From Nemertoderma westbladi (taxonomy: Eukaryota > Xenacoelomorpha > Nemertodermatida > Nemertodermatidae), in NCBI GenBank assembly GCA_032718475.1, contig JAUCBJ010008240.1, positions 1-49,756 on the forward strand: a stretch of 49,756 nucleotides of DNA. Reading direction: 5' to 3'. The translations under genes and the position numbers were made by a program. The notes beneath the pieces are model-generated. The model searched no databases, was not told the DNA's origin, and saw nothing but the letters and a program-made list of their open reading frames with translations. Shown piece by piece: positions 10,318-21,702 of this stretch. The number at the start of each line of letters is the position of its first letter. The stretch's first letter is position 1.

Positions 10318-11208
10318 CACATCACTAAATATTTAGGTGCACTCTAATCATTTAACTTACATCACTAAATATATAGGTGCAATCTAATCATTTAACTTAC
10401 ATCACTAAATATATTGGTGCACTCTAATCATTTAACTTGCATCACTGAATATTTAGGTGCACTCTAATCATTTAACTTACATCACTAAATATATAGGTGC
10501 ACTCTAATCATTTAACTTACATAACTAAATATATAGGTGCACTCTAATCATTTAACTTGCATCACTAAATATATAGGTGCACTCTAATCATTTAACTTAC
10601 ATCACTAAATATATAGGTGCGGTGCACTCTAATCATTTAACTTACATCACTAGATATATAGGTGCACTCTAATCATTTAACTTACATAACTAAATATATA
10701 GGTGCACTCTAATCATTTAACTTGCATCACTAAATATTTAGGTACACTCTAATCATTTAACTTAAATCACTAAATATATAGGTGCACTCTAATCATTTAA
10801 CTTACATCACTAAATATATAGGTGCACTCTAATCATTTAACTTACATAACTAAATATATAGGTGCACTCTAATCATTTAACTTAAATCACTAAATATATA
10901 GGTGCACTCTAATCATTTAACTTACATCACTAAATATATAGGTGCACTCTAATCATTTAACTTACATAACTAAATATATAGGTGCACTCTAATCATTTAA
11001 CTTGCATCACTAAATATATTGGTGCACTCTAATCATTTAACTTGCATCACTAAATATATAGGTGCACTCTAATCATTTAACTTACATAACTAAATATATA
11101 GGTGCACTCTAATCATTTAACTTGCATCACTAAATATATAGGTGCACTCTAATCATTTAACTTACATCACTAAATATATAGGTGCACTCTAATCATTTAC
11201 CTTAAGAA
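10318..11208. repeat. 40-bp minisatellite, left part
   Basis: The unit ACATCACTAAATATATAGGT GCACTCTAATCATTTAACTT occurs about 22 times, with small variants (ATATTTAGG, ACATAAC, GCATCAC). It lies inside the 10122-16347 element and is split by a retrotransposon. Confidence 0.93.
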
Positions 11209-12610
11209 GAAGCCAAGAAGGGCAACCTAACACTCTATGGTTCTTTTCGGGGAATCTCATTGATCTCGATTGCTGCAAAACTATACAATAGAATTCTATT
11301 AAATCGCATCAGGGATCCCATTGAGAGACTGCTACGTGGAAATCAGAATGGGTTCCGTAAAGGTCGTGGGACCATGGAGCCCATTTTGGCACTTAGAAGG
11401 ATAATTGAAGAGTTATCAAAAAAGAAAGACAGGCATCTGGCTGTTATCTTTGTTGATTTCTTCAAGGCCTTTGATTCAGTCTCTCGCTCACGTATGTTCA
11501 GCATACTTTCATTATATGGGATTCCTGATGAAATTATTGCAGCAATCAGATCAGTATACGATGGTTCGACAACATTTGTGTCTACTGTTGACGGTGACAC
11601 AGAACCATTTGAAGTGTTATGGGGCGTCCTCCAAGGAGACACACTTGCACCATTCTTGTTCATTATTGTGGTTGACTAGACTATGTTCTACGCATGTCCT
11701 TAGATCATCATAATGATGATGGGGTGATGATAACTCCACCTACTGGCTCCAGAAGTCGAGGAAATCCTGCCAAGTACCTAACTGATCTAGACTTTGCTGA
11801 TGACTTAGGAGTACTCTCAGAATCATTAGAGGGAGCCCAGCGGCTCCTCAGCTCATTAGAACATGCTGCTTCTAGTGTTGGTCTTTTTATTAACTCCAGA
11901 AAGACCAAAATTCTGACAGTTAACTTTGAAAGTCCTCAGCAAGTCTCTGATCGGATGAGCATAAGCTCAAAGGATGGTATGCTTGAGCATGTGGACGACT
12001 TCTGTTACCTGGGATCATGGATCCGGAAGTCAGGTGAGGACCTTCGAATACGTAAGGGAAAGGCATGGGCAGCCTTGAATAGGCTTTCCAGGATTTGGAA
12101 GTCACCTAGAATTAATCGGAAACTTAAGGTCCGATTATTTAGAGCAGCAGTAGTTCCAGTACTCCTCTACGGGAGTCCATGCTGGGCTCTAACTGCTGAG
12201 GACACCAAATCTCTGGATGGCACATTCACAAGAATGCTACGCCGGGTACATTGTGTCAAGTACAATGCACACATCTCCAACCAGACACTATATAACATTG
12301 GAGGTGTCTCATTGGTTCCCCCAAGCTTGACACTAGAACAAAATCGCCTCCGCTTTGCAGGACATTGCTTTCGCCGTGAGGACCAGCCAGTGCATAATCT
12401 TGTACTTTGGCAGCCTCATGGAGTGAATAAGCATGGTGGACAGCCCATGACTTTCTTGAGACGCATCTTAAAGGACACTGGCCTTAAAGATGCGGATGAT
12501 CTAGCAAATGTCATGGGTGATAGGGAGTTGTGGCGGTGCAATTTTGTTGACAAGCCGGCACAGCATTCTTAAAAATGCAGCTGCAATGCAGCATGCCGAT
12601 CCTAGTAGTT
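11209..12610 (+). mobile_element. 5'-truncated non-LTR retrotransposon (family A), copy 1, frameshifted
   Basis: Homology to the 19.9-21.65 kb copy starts near CCAAGAAGGGCAACC (about 11212) and runs to the 3' end GATCCTAGTAG. Recognisable RT parts: NQNGFRKGRGTMEPILALRR, FVDFFKAFDSVSRSRMF, GVLQGDTLAPFLF, the catalytic FADD box (DLDFADDLGVL) and the C-terminal LRFAGHCFRRED and DRELWR stretches. The frame breaks at 11679 through a 5-bp tandem duplication (GACTA GACTA, 11674-11683) and reopens at 11694-12572. The endonuclease domain is missing. It is otherwise nearly identical to copy 2, so the insertion is young. No long target duplication is visible in the satellite. Confidence 0.88.
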
Positions 12611-15600
12611 ACATCACTAAATATATAGGTGCACTCTAATCGCTTAACTTACATCACTAAATATTTAGGTGCACTCTAATCATTTAACTTACATCACTAA
12701 ATATATAGGTGCGGTGCACTCTAATCATTTAACTTACATCACTAAATATATAGGTGCACTGCACTCTAATCATTTAACTTACATCACTAAATATATAGGT
12801 GCACTCTAATCATTTAACTTACATCACTGAATATTTAGGTGCACTCTAATCATTTAACTTACATCACTAAATATATAGGTGCACTCTAATCATTTAACTT
12901 ACATAACTAAATATATAGGTGCACTCTAATCATTTAACTTGCATCACTAAATATATAGGTGCACTCTAATCATTTAACTTACATCACTAAATATATAGGT
13001 GCACTCTAATCATTTAACTTACATCACTGAATATTTAGGTGCACTCTAATCATTTAACTTACATCACTAAATATATAGGTGCACTCTAATCATTTAACTT
13101 ACATCACTAAATATTTAGGTACACTCTAATCATTTAACTTACATAACTAAATATATAGGTGCACTCTAATCATTTAACTTACATCACTAAATATATAGGT
13201 GCACTCTAATCATTTAACTTACATCACTAAATATTTAGGTACACTCTAATCATTTAATTTACATCACTAAATATTTAGGTGCACTCTAATCATTTAACTT
13301 ACATAACTAAATATATAGGTGCACTCTAATCATTTAACTTGCATCACTAAATATATAGGTGCACTCTAATCATTTAACTTACATCACTAAATATATAGGT
13401 GCACTCTAATCATTTAACTTACATCACTAAATATTTAGGTACACTCTAATCGCTTAAAAACATCACTAAATATATTGGTGCGGTTAACCATTTAACTTAC
13501 ATAACTAAATATATAGGTGCACTCTAATCATTTAACTTACATCACTAAATATTTAGGTACACTCTAATCATTTAACTTACATCACTGAATATTTAGGTGC
13601 ACTCTAATCATTTAACTTACATCACTAAATATTTAGGTGCACTCTAATCATTTAACTTACATCACTAAATATTTAGGTGCACTCTAATCATTTAACTTAC
13701 ATCACTAAATATTTAGGTGCACTCTAATCATTTAACTTACATCACTAAATATATAGGTGCACTCTAATCATTTAACTTACATCACTAAATATATAGGTGC
13801 ACTCTAATCATTTAACTTACATCACTAAATATTTAGGTGCGGTGCACTCTAATCATTTAACTTACATCACTAAATATATAGGTGCGGTGCACTCTAATCA
13901 TTTAACTTACATCACTAAATATTTAGGTGCACTCTAATCATTTAACTTACATCACTAAATATTTAGGTGCGGTGCACTCTAATCATTTAACTTACATCAC
14001 TAAATATTTAGGTGCGGTGCACTCTAATCATTTAACTTACATCACTAAATATTTAGGTGCGGTGCACTCTAATCATTTAACTTACATCACTAAATATATA
14101 GGTGCGGTGCACTCTAATCATTTAACTTACATCACTAAATATATAGGTGCACTCTAATCATTTAACTTACATCACTGAATATTTAGGTGCACTCTAATCA
14201 TTTAACTTACATCACTAAATATATAGGTGCACTCTAATCATTTAACTTACGTCAGTAAATATTTAGGTGCGGTGCACTCTAATTATTTAACTTACATCAC
14301 TAAATATATAGGTGCGGTGCACTCTAATCATTTAACTTACATCACTAAATATTTAGGTGCACTCTAATCATTTAACTTACATCACTAAATATTTAGGTGC
14401 ACTCTAATCATTTAACTTGCATCACTAAATATATAGGTGCACTCTAATCATTTAACTTACATCACTAAATATTTAGGTGCACTCTAATCATTTAACTTGC
14501 ATCACTAAATATTTAGGTGCACTCTAATCATTTAACTTACATCACTAAATATATTGGTGCGGTGCACTCTAATCATTTAACTTACATCACTAAATATATA
14601 GGTGCACTCTAATCATTTAACTTACATCACTGAATATTTAGGTGCACTCTAATCATTTAACTTACATCACTAAATATATAGGTGCACTCTAATCATTTAA
14701 CTTACATCACTAAATATATTGGTGCACTCTAATCATTTAACTTACATCACTAAATATTTAGGTGCACTCTAATCATTTAACTTACATCACTAAATATTTA
14801 GGTGCGGTGCACTCTAATCATTTAACTTACATCACTAAATATATTGGTGCGGTGCACTCTAATCATTTAACTTACATCACTAGATATATAGGTGCACTCT
14901 AATCATTTAACTTACATCACTAAATATATAGGTGCACTCTAATCATTTAACTTACATCACTAAATATATTGGTGCGGTGCACTCTAATCATTTAACTTAC
15001 ATCACTAGATATATAGGTGCACTCTAATCATTTAACTTACATCACTAAATATATAGGTGCGGTGCACTCTAATCATTTAACTTACATCACTAAATATATT
15101 GGTGCGGTGCACTCTAATCATTTAACTTACATCACTAGATATATAGGTGCGGTGCACTCTAATCATTTAACTTACATCACTAGATATATAGGTGCACTCT
15201 AATCATTTAACTTACATCACTAAATATATTGGTGCAATCTAATCATTTAACTTACATCACTAAATATATAGGTGCACTCTAATCATTTAACTTACATCAC
15301 TAAATATATTGGTGCGGTGCACTCTAATCATTTAACTTACATCACTAGATATATAGGTGCACTCTAATCATTTAACTTACATCACTAAATATATAGGTGC
15401 ACTCTAATCGCTTAACTTACATCACTAAATATATAGGTGCAATCTAATCATTTAACTTACATCACTAAATATATAGGTGCACTCTAATCATTTAACTTAC
15501 ATCACTAAATATATTGGTGCGGTGCACTCTAATCATTTAACTTACATCACTAGATATATAGGTGCACTCTAATCATTTAACTTACATCACTAAATATATA

Positions 15601-16205
15601 GGTGCGGTGCACTCTAATCATTTAACTTACATCACTAAATATATAGGTGCGGTGCACTCTAATCATTTAACTTACATCACTAAATATATAGGTGCACTCT
15701 AATCATTTAACTTACATCACTAAATATATAGGTGCACTCTAATCATTTAACTTACATCACTAAATATATAGGTGCACTCTAATCATTTAACTTACATCAC
15801 TAAATATATAGGTGCGGTGCACTCTAATAATTTAACTTACATCACTAAATATATAGGTGCGGTGCACTCTAATCATTTAACTTACATCACTAAATATATA
15901 GGTGCACTCTAATCATTTAACTTACATCACTAAATATATAGGTGCACTCTAATCATTTAACTTACATAACTAAATATATAGGTGCACTCTAATCATTTAA
16001 CTTACATCACTAAATATATAGGTGCACTCTAATCATTTAACTTACATCACTAAATATATAGGTGCACTCTAATCATTTAACTTACATAACTAAATATATA
16101 GGTGCACTCTAATCATTTAACTTACATCACTAAATATATAGGTGCACTCTAATCATTTAACTTACATCACTAAATATATTGGTGCGGTGCACTAATCATT
16201 TAACT
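12611..16205. repeat. 40-bp minisatellite, right part
   Basis: About 85-90 further copies of the same unit. From about 12700, and most frequently from 13840 to 15870, 45-bp variants carry an extra GGTGC (GGTGCGGTGCACTCT); ATATATTGG and CTAGATATATAGG subtypes occur in clusters. A diverged unit lies at 13450-13495. Weak open frames such as 13927-14157 are artefacts. Confidence 0.93.
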
Positions 16206-16489
16206 TTGTTTGGAATATTATAAAGCGGCCAATATACTATTATACTATATTCTATAAAAATGTTGTGTACCTGCAGTCAGGGAATTTTTTCAAAAAAGTC
16301 AGGGACAAGTCAGGGAAAATTTAAACTGAACTAGAGTGGCAACCCTGAGAACATCTTTTAAAAATGTTGCCAAATTTTATAGCAACGTATTTAATTATAT
16401 CATATATTATTTAATTATTTATAATCTGGTATCATACCAAACAATCGACCATGGGAAGACGGAAAGGCACAACGGAGATCCCAAGGGTA

Positions 16490-17298
16490 CTAGTGTGTTT
16501 TGTGCACACCGCCCCTCAAATTTTTTATACTCGCTAGTTTTTGTTACTTTTTGTTTTTAAAATGTTCTAGAACATATTGTCTATTAATTTTTTTTTATTA
16601 ATTTTGTTCTAGAACAAATAATTGTTGTTCTAGAACAAAAGTTATTAATTAGGTATTTTTGAAGTTATCAAAACTATATTTTCTTACTTTTTTTTTAAAA
16701 TGTTCTAGAACATTTCGTCCATTTAATTTTGTAAAAAGTAATGTTCTAGAACAAATACTTTTTGTACTAGAACATTAAAAAAAATTGTTTTTTGAGGTGT
16801 TTTTTTATTTAATTAGTGTTAAAAACAATTAATTACTAACAAATAACAACTACAAATTTTCATTGTAGCTAGTGATTTTTATTAAATATGTGATACAAAG
16901 ATAACATAGAATAAAAAATTTAGAAAATTTACAAATTAGCTAGTTTTTTGTTTTTTTTTTGTTCTAGAACAAATAATATTTGTTCTAGAAAAATTTTAAA
17001 AATTTTATATTAAATGAATAGATAATATACTGTACTCTAGAACATTTTTTTTAAAAAAAGGAAACAAAAACTAGCTAGTTTAAAAAATTTATACAAAGAT
17101 AACATTCAATAAAAAATGAAAATGATAAACAAATTAGCTTGTTTTTTTCTATTTTTTGTTCTAGAACAAAAAATATTTGTTCTAGAACAAAATTTTTATA
17201 TTTAAATGAATAGATTATATGTTCAAGAACATTAAAAAAAAGTAACAAAAACTAGCTAGTAAAATAAATACGAGGGTGTGTGCACAAAACACACTAGT
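16490..17298. mobile_element. TA-flanked foldback/MITE element rich in TTCTAGAAC
   Basis: Left TA-CTAGTGTGTTTTGTGCACAC; right GTGTGCACAAAACACACTAG-TA. The arms continue as AACTAGC/GCTAGTT-type and AGTAACAAAAAC/GTTTTTGTTACT inverted matches. The interior has many copies of the palindrome GTTCTAGAAC. No ORF. Probably a mariner-type MITE. Confidence 0.75.
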
Positions 17299-17812
17299 AC
17301 CGAACCAAACTACCTTGCTGAATTTCGTTGGATGCAGCTCCACAAAGAATCACCATTTTTGGACTGGATTGAACTAGTAAAAGCAAATTTTCAGTTAGGT
17401 TATATAATCACAATGATAATATTTATTTGAACTGTAATTATAGCAACAATAGCAAAATTTCTGGAATAAAATTATAAAATAAAGTTATAGTTGGAGTGGA
17501 AAAAGGAAAGGGAAGTATATTATAAAGGAAAGTATATATTTCAAAAAAATTGCTTTTTCAAAAAATAATAGCTAACTTGCAAAATCGCTAGCTAGCATGA
17601 AAATTGCTAGCTATTAATGTTTATAGGTAATTAAACAATGTATTGCACATTAGTCAATTCATTAGTAAATTTTAAAAATATGTTCTAGAACAAAAATATT
17701 TGTTCTACCGGTAGAATATAAGTTTTTACCTACATATAAGTTTTTATGTGCTAACATCACATAAAGTAAAATAAAATAAAAGTAGCAAAAAACTCGTTTA
17801 TGGGTACGAATA

Positions 17813-18438
17813 CTGTGTAGTAGTGCCACTATTTTTTAACGAGCTAATATAAATGCACTCGTTGCTAGTAGATCGTGTAATTCTGGTTGAATGTAATTAC
17901 TATGACTAATTGTTGTAATGCATTTTGCAAACTAACTAACTTAAGAAATAGTTAGTTATCTGTATTAAAGTGTCAAAGTTAAATTATCTGTATTCTCGAA
18001 TACTGTTAATATATTGGCAACTTAGGATTTATCTTATTTTATTTATTTATATCATTGGAAACTTAAATACAAAAAACTGTAAATTAAATAATAATTAAAC
18101 AGTTATATATTTATTTCACCAGACACCACCCGGATCCATGGCCCGCAAACAAGGCGAATTTACCCGAATCTGTAGTGCAAACAGCAAGCGGCACCGGGTC
18201 TCTGAATGGGACCGGATATGAAAGTTGCCACATTCACAACCGTCCAACAATTCGTAGGCCGTTTATCTTCTCTCATCTCATGTTTACTCTGCAATGCAGT
18301 AGTTATAAATCAAAGGATATGATAATAATAAAATTCAAATTGACAAAAACATAAATAATAATTTTTAAATACTAGCTAGCCACCATGAAAAAATTAATTT
18401 TATTCTTAAATTGTTACTTTTTCGCTCAAATTTACCCC
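17813..18438. other. AT-rich intron segment with one possible exon-like stretch
   Basis: Mostly AT-rich. From an acceptor-like TATTTATTTCACCAG ending at 18122, one frame is open to TAA at 18352 and begins PDPWPANKANLPESVV, then QTASGTGSLNGTGYES, with locally raised GC. No convincing donor follows. It could be a decayed or alternative exon, or chance. Confidence 0.2.
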
Positions 18439-18540
18439 AAAATCGGGAGAAAAAGTTGCACTTTTTTCCCTAGGGAAAAAAAGTAACCCATAGGATTGCA
18501 TTGATTTTACTTTTTTTCCCGGCGAAAAAAGTAAAATAAA
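18439..18540. repeat. Two short palindromes of poly(A/T) with CCC/GGG centres
   Basis: ACTTTTTTCCCTAGGGAAAAAAAGT (about 18459-18484, one-base asymmetry) and TTACTTTTTTTCCCGG/CGAAAAAAGTAA (about 18509-18535). Each could form a hairpin. Function unknown. Confidence 0.6.
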
Positions 18541-18937
18541 ATATTTTTGGTGGAATTTCTTAAATATTATTAAATGTGTTGAAAGAACATCGACGTAGAA
18601 AAGGTTGGCACGTAATTTTAGCAAAATCCAGCACTCACTCAAAAGTTATGGCAAATTTGTATCGTCGGTGCGTACTCCAAAACGGAACTCAATATCCAAT
18701 ATTGGTTTATGTAGTTAAGCGGCTCTCTAGTTACGTAATAAATATTCGAGAACACTAAAAAATTTAACATTGAGTAAGGCAGCATTAGTAGTTGAAGAGT
18801 AGAATAATTTCAATAGCAGTAACTATGGAAGCAATATAGTAAAATACTACAGTTCAATTTATTTTGCACCACTATATCGCTGTACGTTTTATTAAAGAAT
18901 TAAGCAACAAAAAAGTTCCAATTTAAGAATAAAATTA

Positions 18938-19071
18938 CGTATTACATGGGAAAAAAACGTAGAACACTTTTTTACAAATTTCTCTCGACCCTTTATTAAC
19001 CTCGCTGACGCTCGGTAAATAAAATGCCTCGAGAATAGTGAAAAAAGGTCTACTTTTTTTCCCATGTAATA
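18938..19071. repeat. Inverted repeat with a CGCTGACGCTCGG hairpin at its centre
   Basis: The left arm ATTACATGGGAAAAAAACGT (about 18941-18960) pairs with ACTTTTTTTCCCATGTAAT (about 19052-19070). In the loop lies TTTATTAACCTCGCTGACGC-TCGGTAAATAAA (18992-19023), itself a hairpin. A small palindromic element. Confidence 0.6.
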
Positions 19072-19288
19072 AATAATTATTACCACAATGTAGAATTTTC
19101 CGTAGACTTTCCCTATTTTTTTTACAAAAACACAAGCTAGTCCAAAAATATTAGCTACCATAAAATTGTAATATATTTTTTTGGCCGCGTAATGTTCTAC
19201 TCAAAAAAAAATGGCTAGTAATGAAAAAAATTGAGGGGGAATGTGCACAAGGTGTACCTATCTATGCCCGCCTTTGCAAGTATATAAT

Positions 19289-19739
19289 TAATTTTGTTAC
19301 ATTATGTCAACTTAACAGCCTTCTCTGGTGAATTACTCGTAACGCTGCAAAGTACTACTTTGCAACGTTGCGGTCTGTAGGACGAAACGCTGCAAAGTAA
19401 TCAATGACATAGAAACAACTTCAATTACCGTATTCCAGAATGTATTATTTCCATATATATTAATGCGTGCTGGATTATTATCCAGTTTGCAGTGACTGGA
19501 CTAGCTACTGTATGTAAATAATTGTTTAACGTCTAGGGGCCTACTGTAATCCATTCCAAGCAGGAGGTAACTTCCAATAAACCTTAATTAGATTTAAATG
19601 TATAATTAATACTGTGTACCTGTTAATAAATTTCACTTATATTAGATATAGTACATGATTAAAATGTATAAATGAGTATCCATAAAATCCTTTCTTCACA
19701 TACCGAACGCTGATAAGTTGACATAATGTAACAAAATTA
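19289..19739. mobile_element. ~450-bp TIR element (TTTTGTTACATTATGTCAAC)
   Basis: TAATTTTGTTACATTATGTC plus AACTTA at 19289-19315 matches, inverted, TAAGTTGACATAATGTAACA plus AAATTA at 19714-19739. The interior has CGCTGCAAAGTA repeats near 19353-19400 and no ORF. A MITE-like element. Confidence 0.65.
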
Positions 19740-19850
19740 CATACATCATTGTGAGCAAATGTCACTTTTCAGCGTTAAAGACACTTGTTTATTTATGTAA
19801 ACCTCCCTCGCTGCTCTCGCTCGGTACATAAATAAACTCGGGTCGTAACG

Positions 19851-21666
19851 CTGCAAAGTGCTACTACTACTACTACTAGGATCGGCATGCTGCATTGCAG
19901 CTGCATTTTTAAGAATGCTGTGCCGGCTTGTCAACAAAATTGCGCCGCCACAACTCCCTATCACCCATGACATTTGCTAGATCATCCGCATCTTTAAGGC
20001 CAGTGTCCTTTAAGATGCGTCTCAAGAAAGTCATGGGCTGTCCACCATGCTTATTCACTCCATGAGGCTGCCAAAGTACAAGATTATGCACTGGCTGGTC
20101 CTCACGGCGAAAGCAATGTCCTGCAAAGCGGAGGCGATTTTGTTCTAGTGTCAAGCTTGGGGGAACCAATGAGACACCTCCAATGTTATATAGTGTCTGG
20201 TTGGAGATGTGTGCATTGTACTTGACACAATGTACCCGGCGTAGCATTCTTGTGAATGTGCCATCCAGAGATTTGGTGTCCTCAGCAGTTAGAGCCCAGC
20301 ATGGACTCCCGTAGAGGAGTACTGGAACTACTGCTGCTCTAAATAATCGGACCTTAAGTTTCCGATTAATTCTAGGTGACTTCCAAATCCTGGAAAGCCT
20401 ATTCAAGGCTGCCCATGCCTTTCCCTTACGTATTCGAAGGTCCTCACCTGACTTCCGGATCCATGATCCCAGGTAACAGAAGTCGTCCACATGCTCAAGC
20501 ATACCATCCTTTGAGCTTATGCTCATCCGATCAGAGACTTGCTGAGGACTTTCAAAGTTAACTGTCAGAATTTTGGTCTTTCTGGAGTTAATAAAAAGAC
20601 CAACACTAGAAGCAGCATGTTCTAATGAGCTGAGGAGCCGCTGGGCTCCCTCTAATGATTCTGAGAGTACTCCTAAGTCATCAGCAAAGTCTAGATCAGT
20701 TAGGTACTTGGCAGGATTTCCTCGACTTCTGGAGCCAGTAGGTGGAGTTATCATCACCCCATCATCATTATGACGATCTAAGGACATGCGTAGAACATAG
20801 TCAACCACAATAATGAACAAGAATGGTGCAAGCGTGTCTCCTTGGAGTACGCCCCATAACACTTCAAATGGTTCTGTGTCACCGTCAACAGTAGACACAA
20901 ATGTTGTCGAACCATCGTATACTGATCTGATTGCTGCAATAATTTCATCAGGAATCCCATATAATGAAAGTATGCTGAACATACGTGAGCGAGAGACTGA
21001 ATCAAAGGCCTTGAAGAAGTCAACAAAGATAACAGCCAGATGCATGTCTTTCTTTTTTGATAACTCTTCAATTATCCTTCTAAGTGCCAAAATGGGCTCC
21101 ATGGTCCCACGACCTTTACGGAACCCATTCTGATTTCCACGTAGCAGTCTCTCAATGGGATCCCTGATGCGATTTAATAGAATTCTATTGTATAGTTTTG
21201 CAGCAATCGAGATCAATGAGATTCCCCGAAAAGAACCATAGAGTGTTAGGTTGCCCTTCTTGGGGACTGGCACCAACTTATTTGTTTTCATTTCTTGTGG
21301 GACTCTTGTTGTACGGTACATGTCTACTATGATGGGATAGATGAGCTTTAAACACTCAGGTATTTTAAAGACCTCAGGGGGAACACCATCTACTCCACTG
21401 GCACGATTGGTCTTAATGCTCTTTGCAGCAGCCTTCACTTCTGCAAAGGAGATATCGCCAATGGGAATATCTGGGAGTACAGACTCAGACACTTTTACTT
21501 CTATAAAGTTATCAGGCAATACCCTGTCATTATTGAGGAGCTTTTCAAAGTGGGCTTTCCAACCATTGAGGCGATCGGCTGGTGATTCAGCCTTAACCTT
21601 GGTGGTTGGTTGGCTTTTCCGCCCAGTAAGCAGATTGATCGATTTCCATGCCTGCAAAGTGCTACT
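19851..21666 (-). mobile_element. Non-LTR retrotransposon (family A), copy 2, with 15-bp target duplication
   Basis: CTGCAAAGTGCTACT occurs on both sides (19851-19865 and 21652-21666), giving a 15-bp target duplication. The minus-strand 3' end is ...GCATGCCGATC followed by a short (CTAGTAG)n-type tail (19866-19880 on the plus strand). The 5' end at 21651 falls inside coding sequence, so the element is truncated and lacks the endonuclease. The simple-repeat tail and RT type suggest an RTE-like or related APE-type LINE; the clade is not settled. Confidence 0.85.
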
Positions 21667-21702
21667 TTGCACACAATGATGTAAATAGTTAGTAGGGTCC
21701 AA
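19909..21702 (-). CDS. Reverse transcriptase ORF of retrotransposon family A (intact from its truncation point)
   Basis: 597 codons without a break. Residues 1-17 (MDPTNYLHHCVQSSTLQ) come from flanking DNA and the target duplication; retrotransposon sequence begins exactly at residue 18 (AWKSINLL). Then follow the RT core: ASGVDGVPPEVFK, KLVPVPKKGN, GSFRGISLISIAAKLYNRIL, NQNGFRKGRG, VDFFKAFDSVSRSRMF, GVLQGDTLAPFLF, and FADD in DLDFADDLG. A thumb/C-terminal part follows with YLGSWIRKSGEDLRIRKG and LRFAGHCFRRED. No endonuclease or RNase H is seen. The chance upstream ATG makes the frame look like a complete gene, but it is a truncated mobile-element copy. Confidence 0.85.
   Translation of the reverse strand: MDPTNYLHHCVQSSTLQAWKSINLLTGRKSQPTTKVKAESPADRLNGWKAHFEKLLNNDRVLPDNFIEVKVSESVLPDIPIGDISFAEVKAAAKSIKTNRASGVDGVPPEVFKIPECLKLIYPIIVDMYRTTRVPQEMKTNKLVPVPKKGNLTLYGSFRGISLISIAAKLYNRILLNRIRDPIERLLRGNQNGFRKGRGTMEPILALRRIIEELSKKKDMHLAVIFVDFFKAFDSVSRSRMFSILSLYGIPDEIIAAIRSVYDGSTTFVSTVDGDTEPFEVLWGVLQGDTLAPFLFIIVVDYVLRMSLDRHNDDGVMITPPTGSRSRGNPAKYLTDLDFADDLGVLSESLEGAQRLLSSLEHAASSVGLFINSRKTKILTVNFESPQQVSDRMSISSKDGMLEHVDDFCYLGSWIRKSGEDLRIRKGKAWAALNRLSRIWKSPRINRKLKVRLFRAAVVPVLLYGSPCWALTAEDTKSLDGTFTRMLRRVHCVKYNAHISNQTLYNIGGVSLVPPSLTLEQNRLRFAGHCFRREDQPVHNLVLWQPHGVNKHGGQPMTFLRRILKDTGLKDADDLANVMGDRELWRRNFVDKPAQHS

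Larger units (their letters stand above)
10122..16347. mobile_element. TIR element CAGGGTTGCCACTC... containing the 40-bp satellite
   Basis: Left terminus CAGGGTTGCCACTC (10122-10135), right terminus GAGTGGCAACCCTG (16334-16347), flanked by AGAAC on both sides (10117-10121, 16348-16352), a candidate 5-bp target duplication. Subterminal TCAGGGAA motifs recur at both ends (10140-10260, 16275-16320). No transposase frame; the interior is almost entirely satellite. A non-autonomous DNA transposon, superfamily not assigned. Confidence 0.75.
9999..17812. mobile_element. Outer TA-flanked inverted-repeat (MITE-like) element, expanded by nested insertions
   Basis: Left end TA-TTCGTACCCATAAACGAGTT (from 9999); right end AACTCGTTTATGGGTACGAA-TA (to 17812). 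The subterminal parts also match in inverted order: the GATGTTAGC and GGTAGGTAAAAA stretches at 10070-10100 against TTTTTACCTAC and GCTAACATC at 17725-17757. TA duplications and TIRs suggest a Tc1/mariner-type MITE. Most of its 7.8 kb is later insertions (10122-16347 and 16490-17298). Confidence 0.7.

Noticed and set aside
10318-16205. CRISPR array
   Set aside because: Units are directly contiguous with no distinct spacers, and the context is eukaryotic.
10122-16347. Assignment of the CAGGGTTGCC element to the hAT superfamily
   Set aside because: CAGGG ends are hAT-like, but the visible duplication is 5 bp (AGAAC), not 8, and no transposase is present; superfamily left open.
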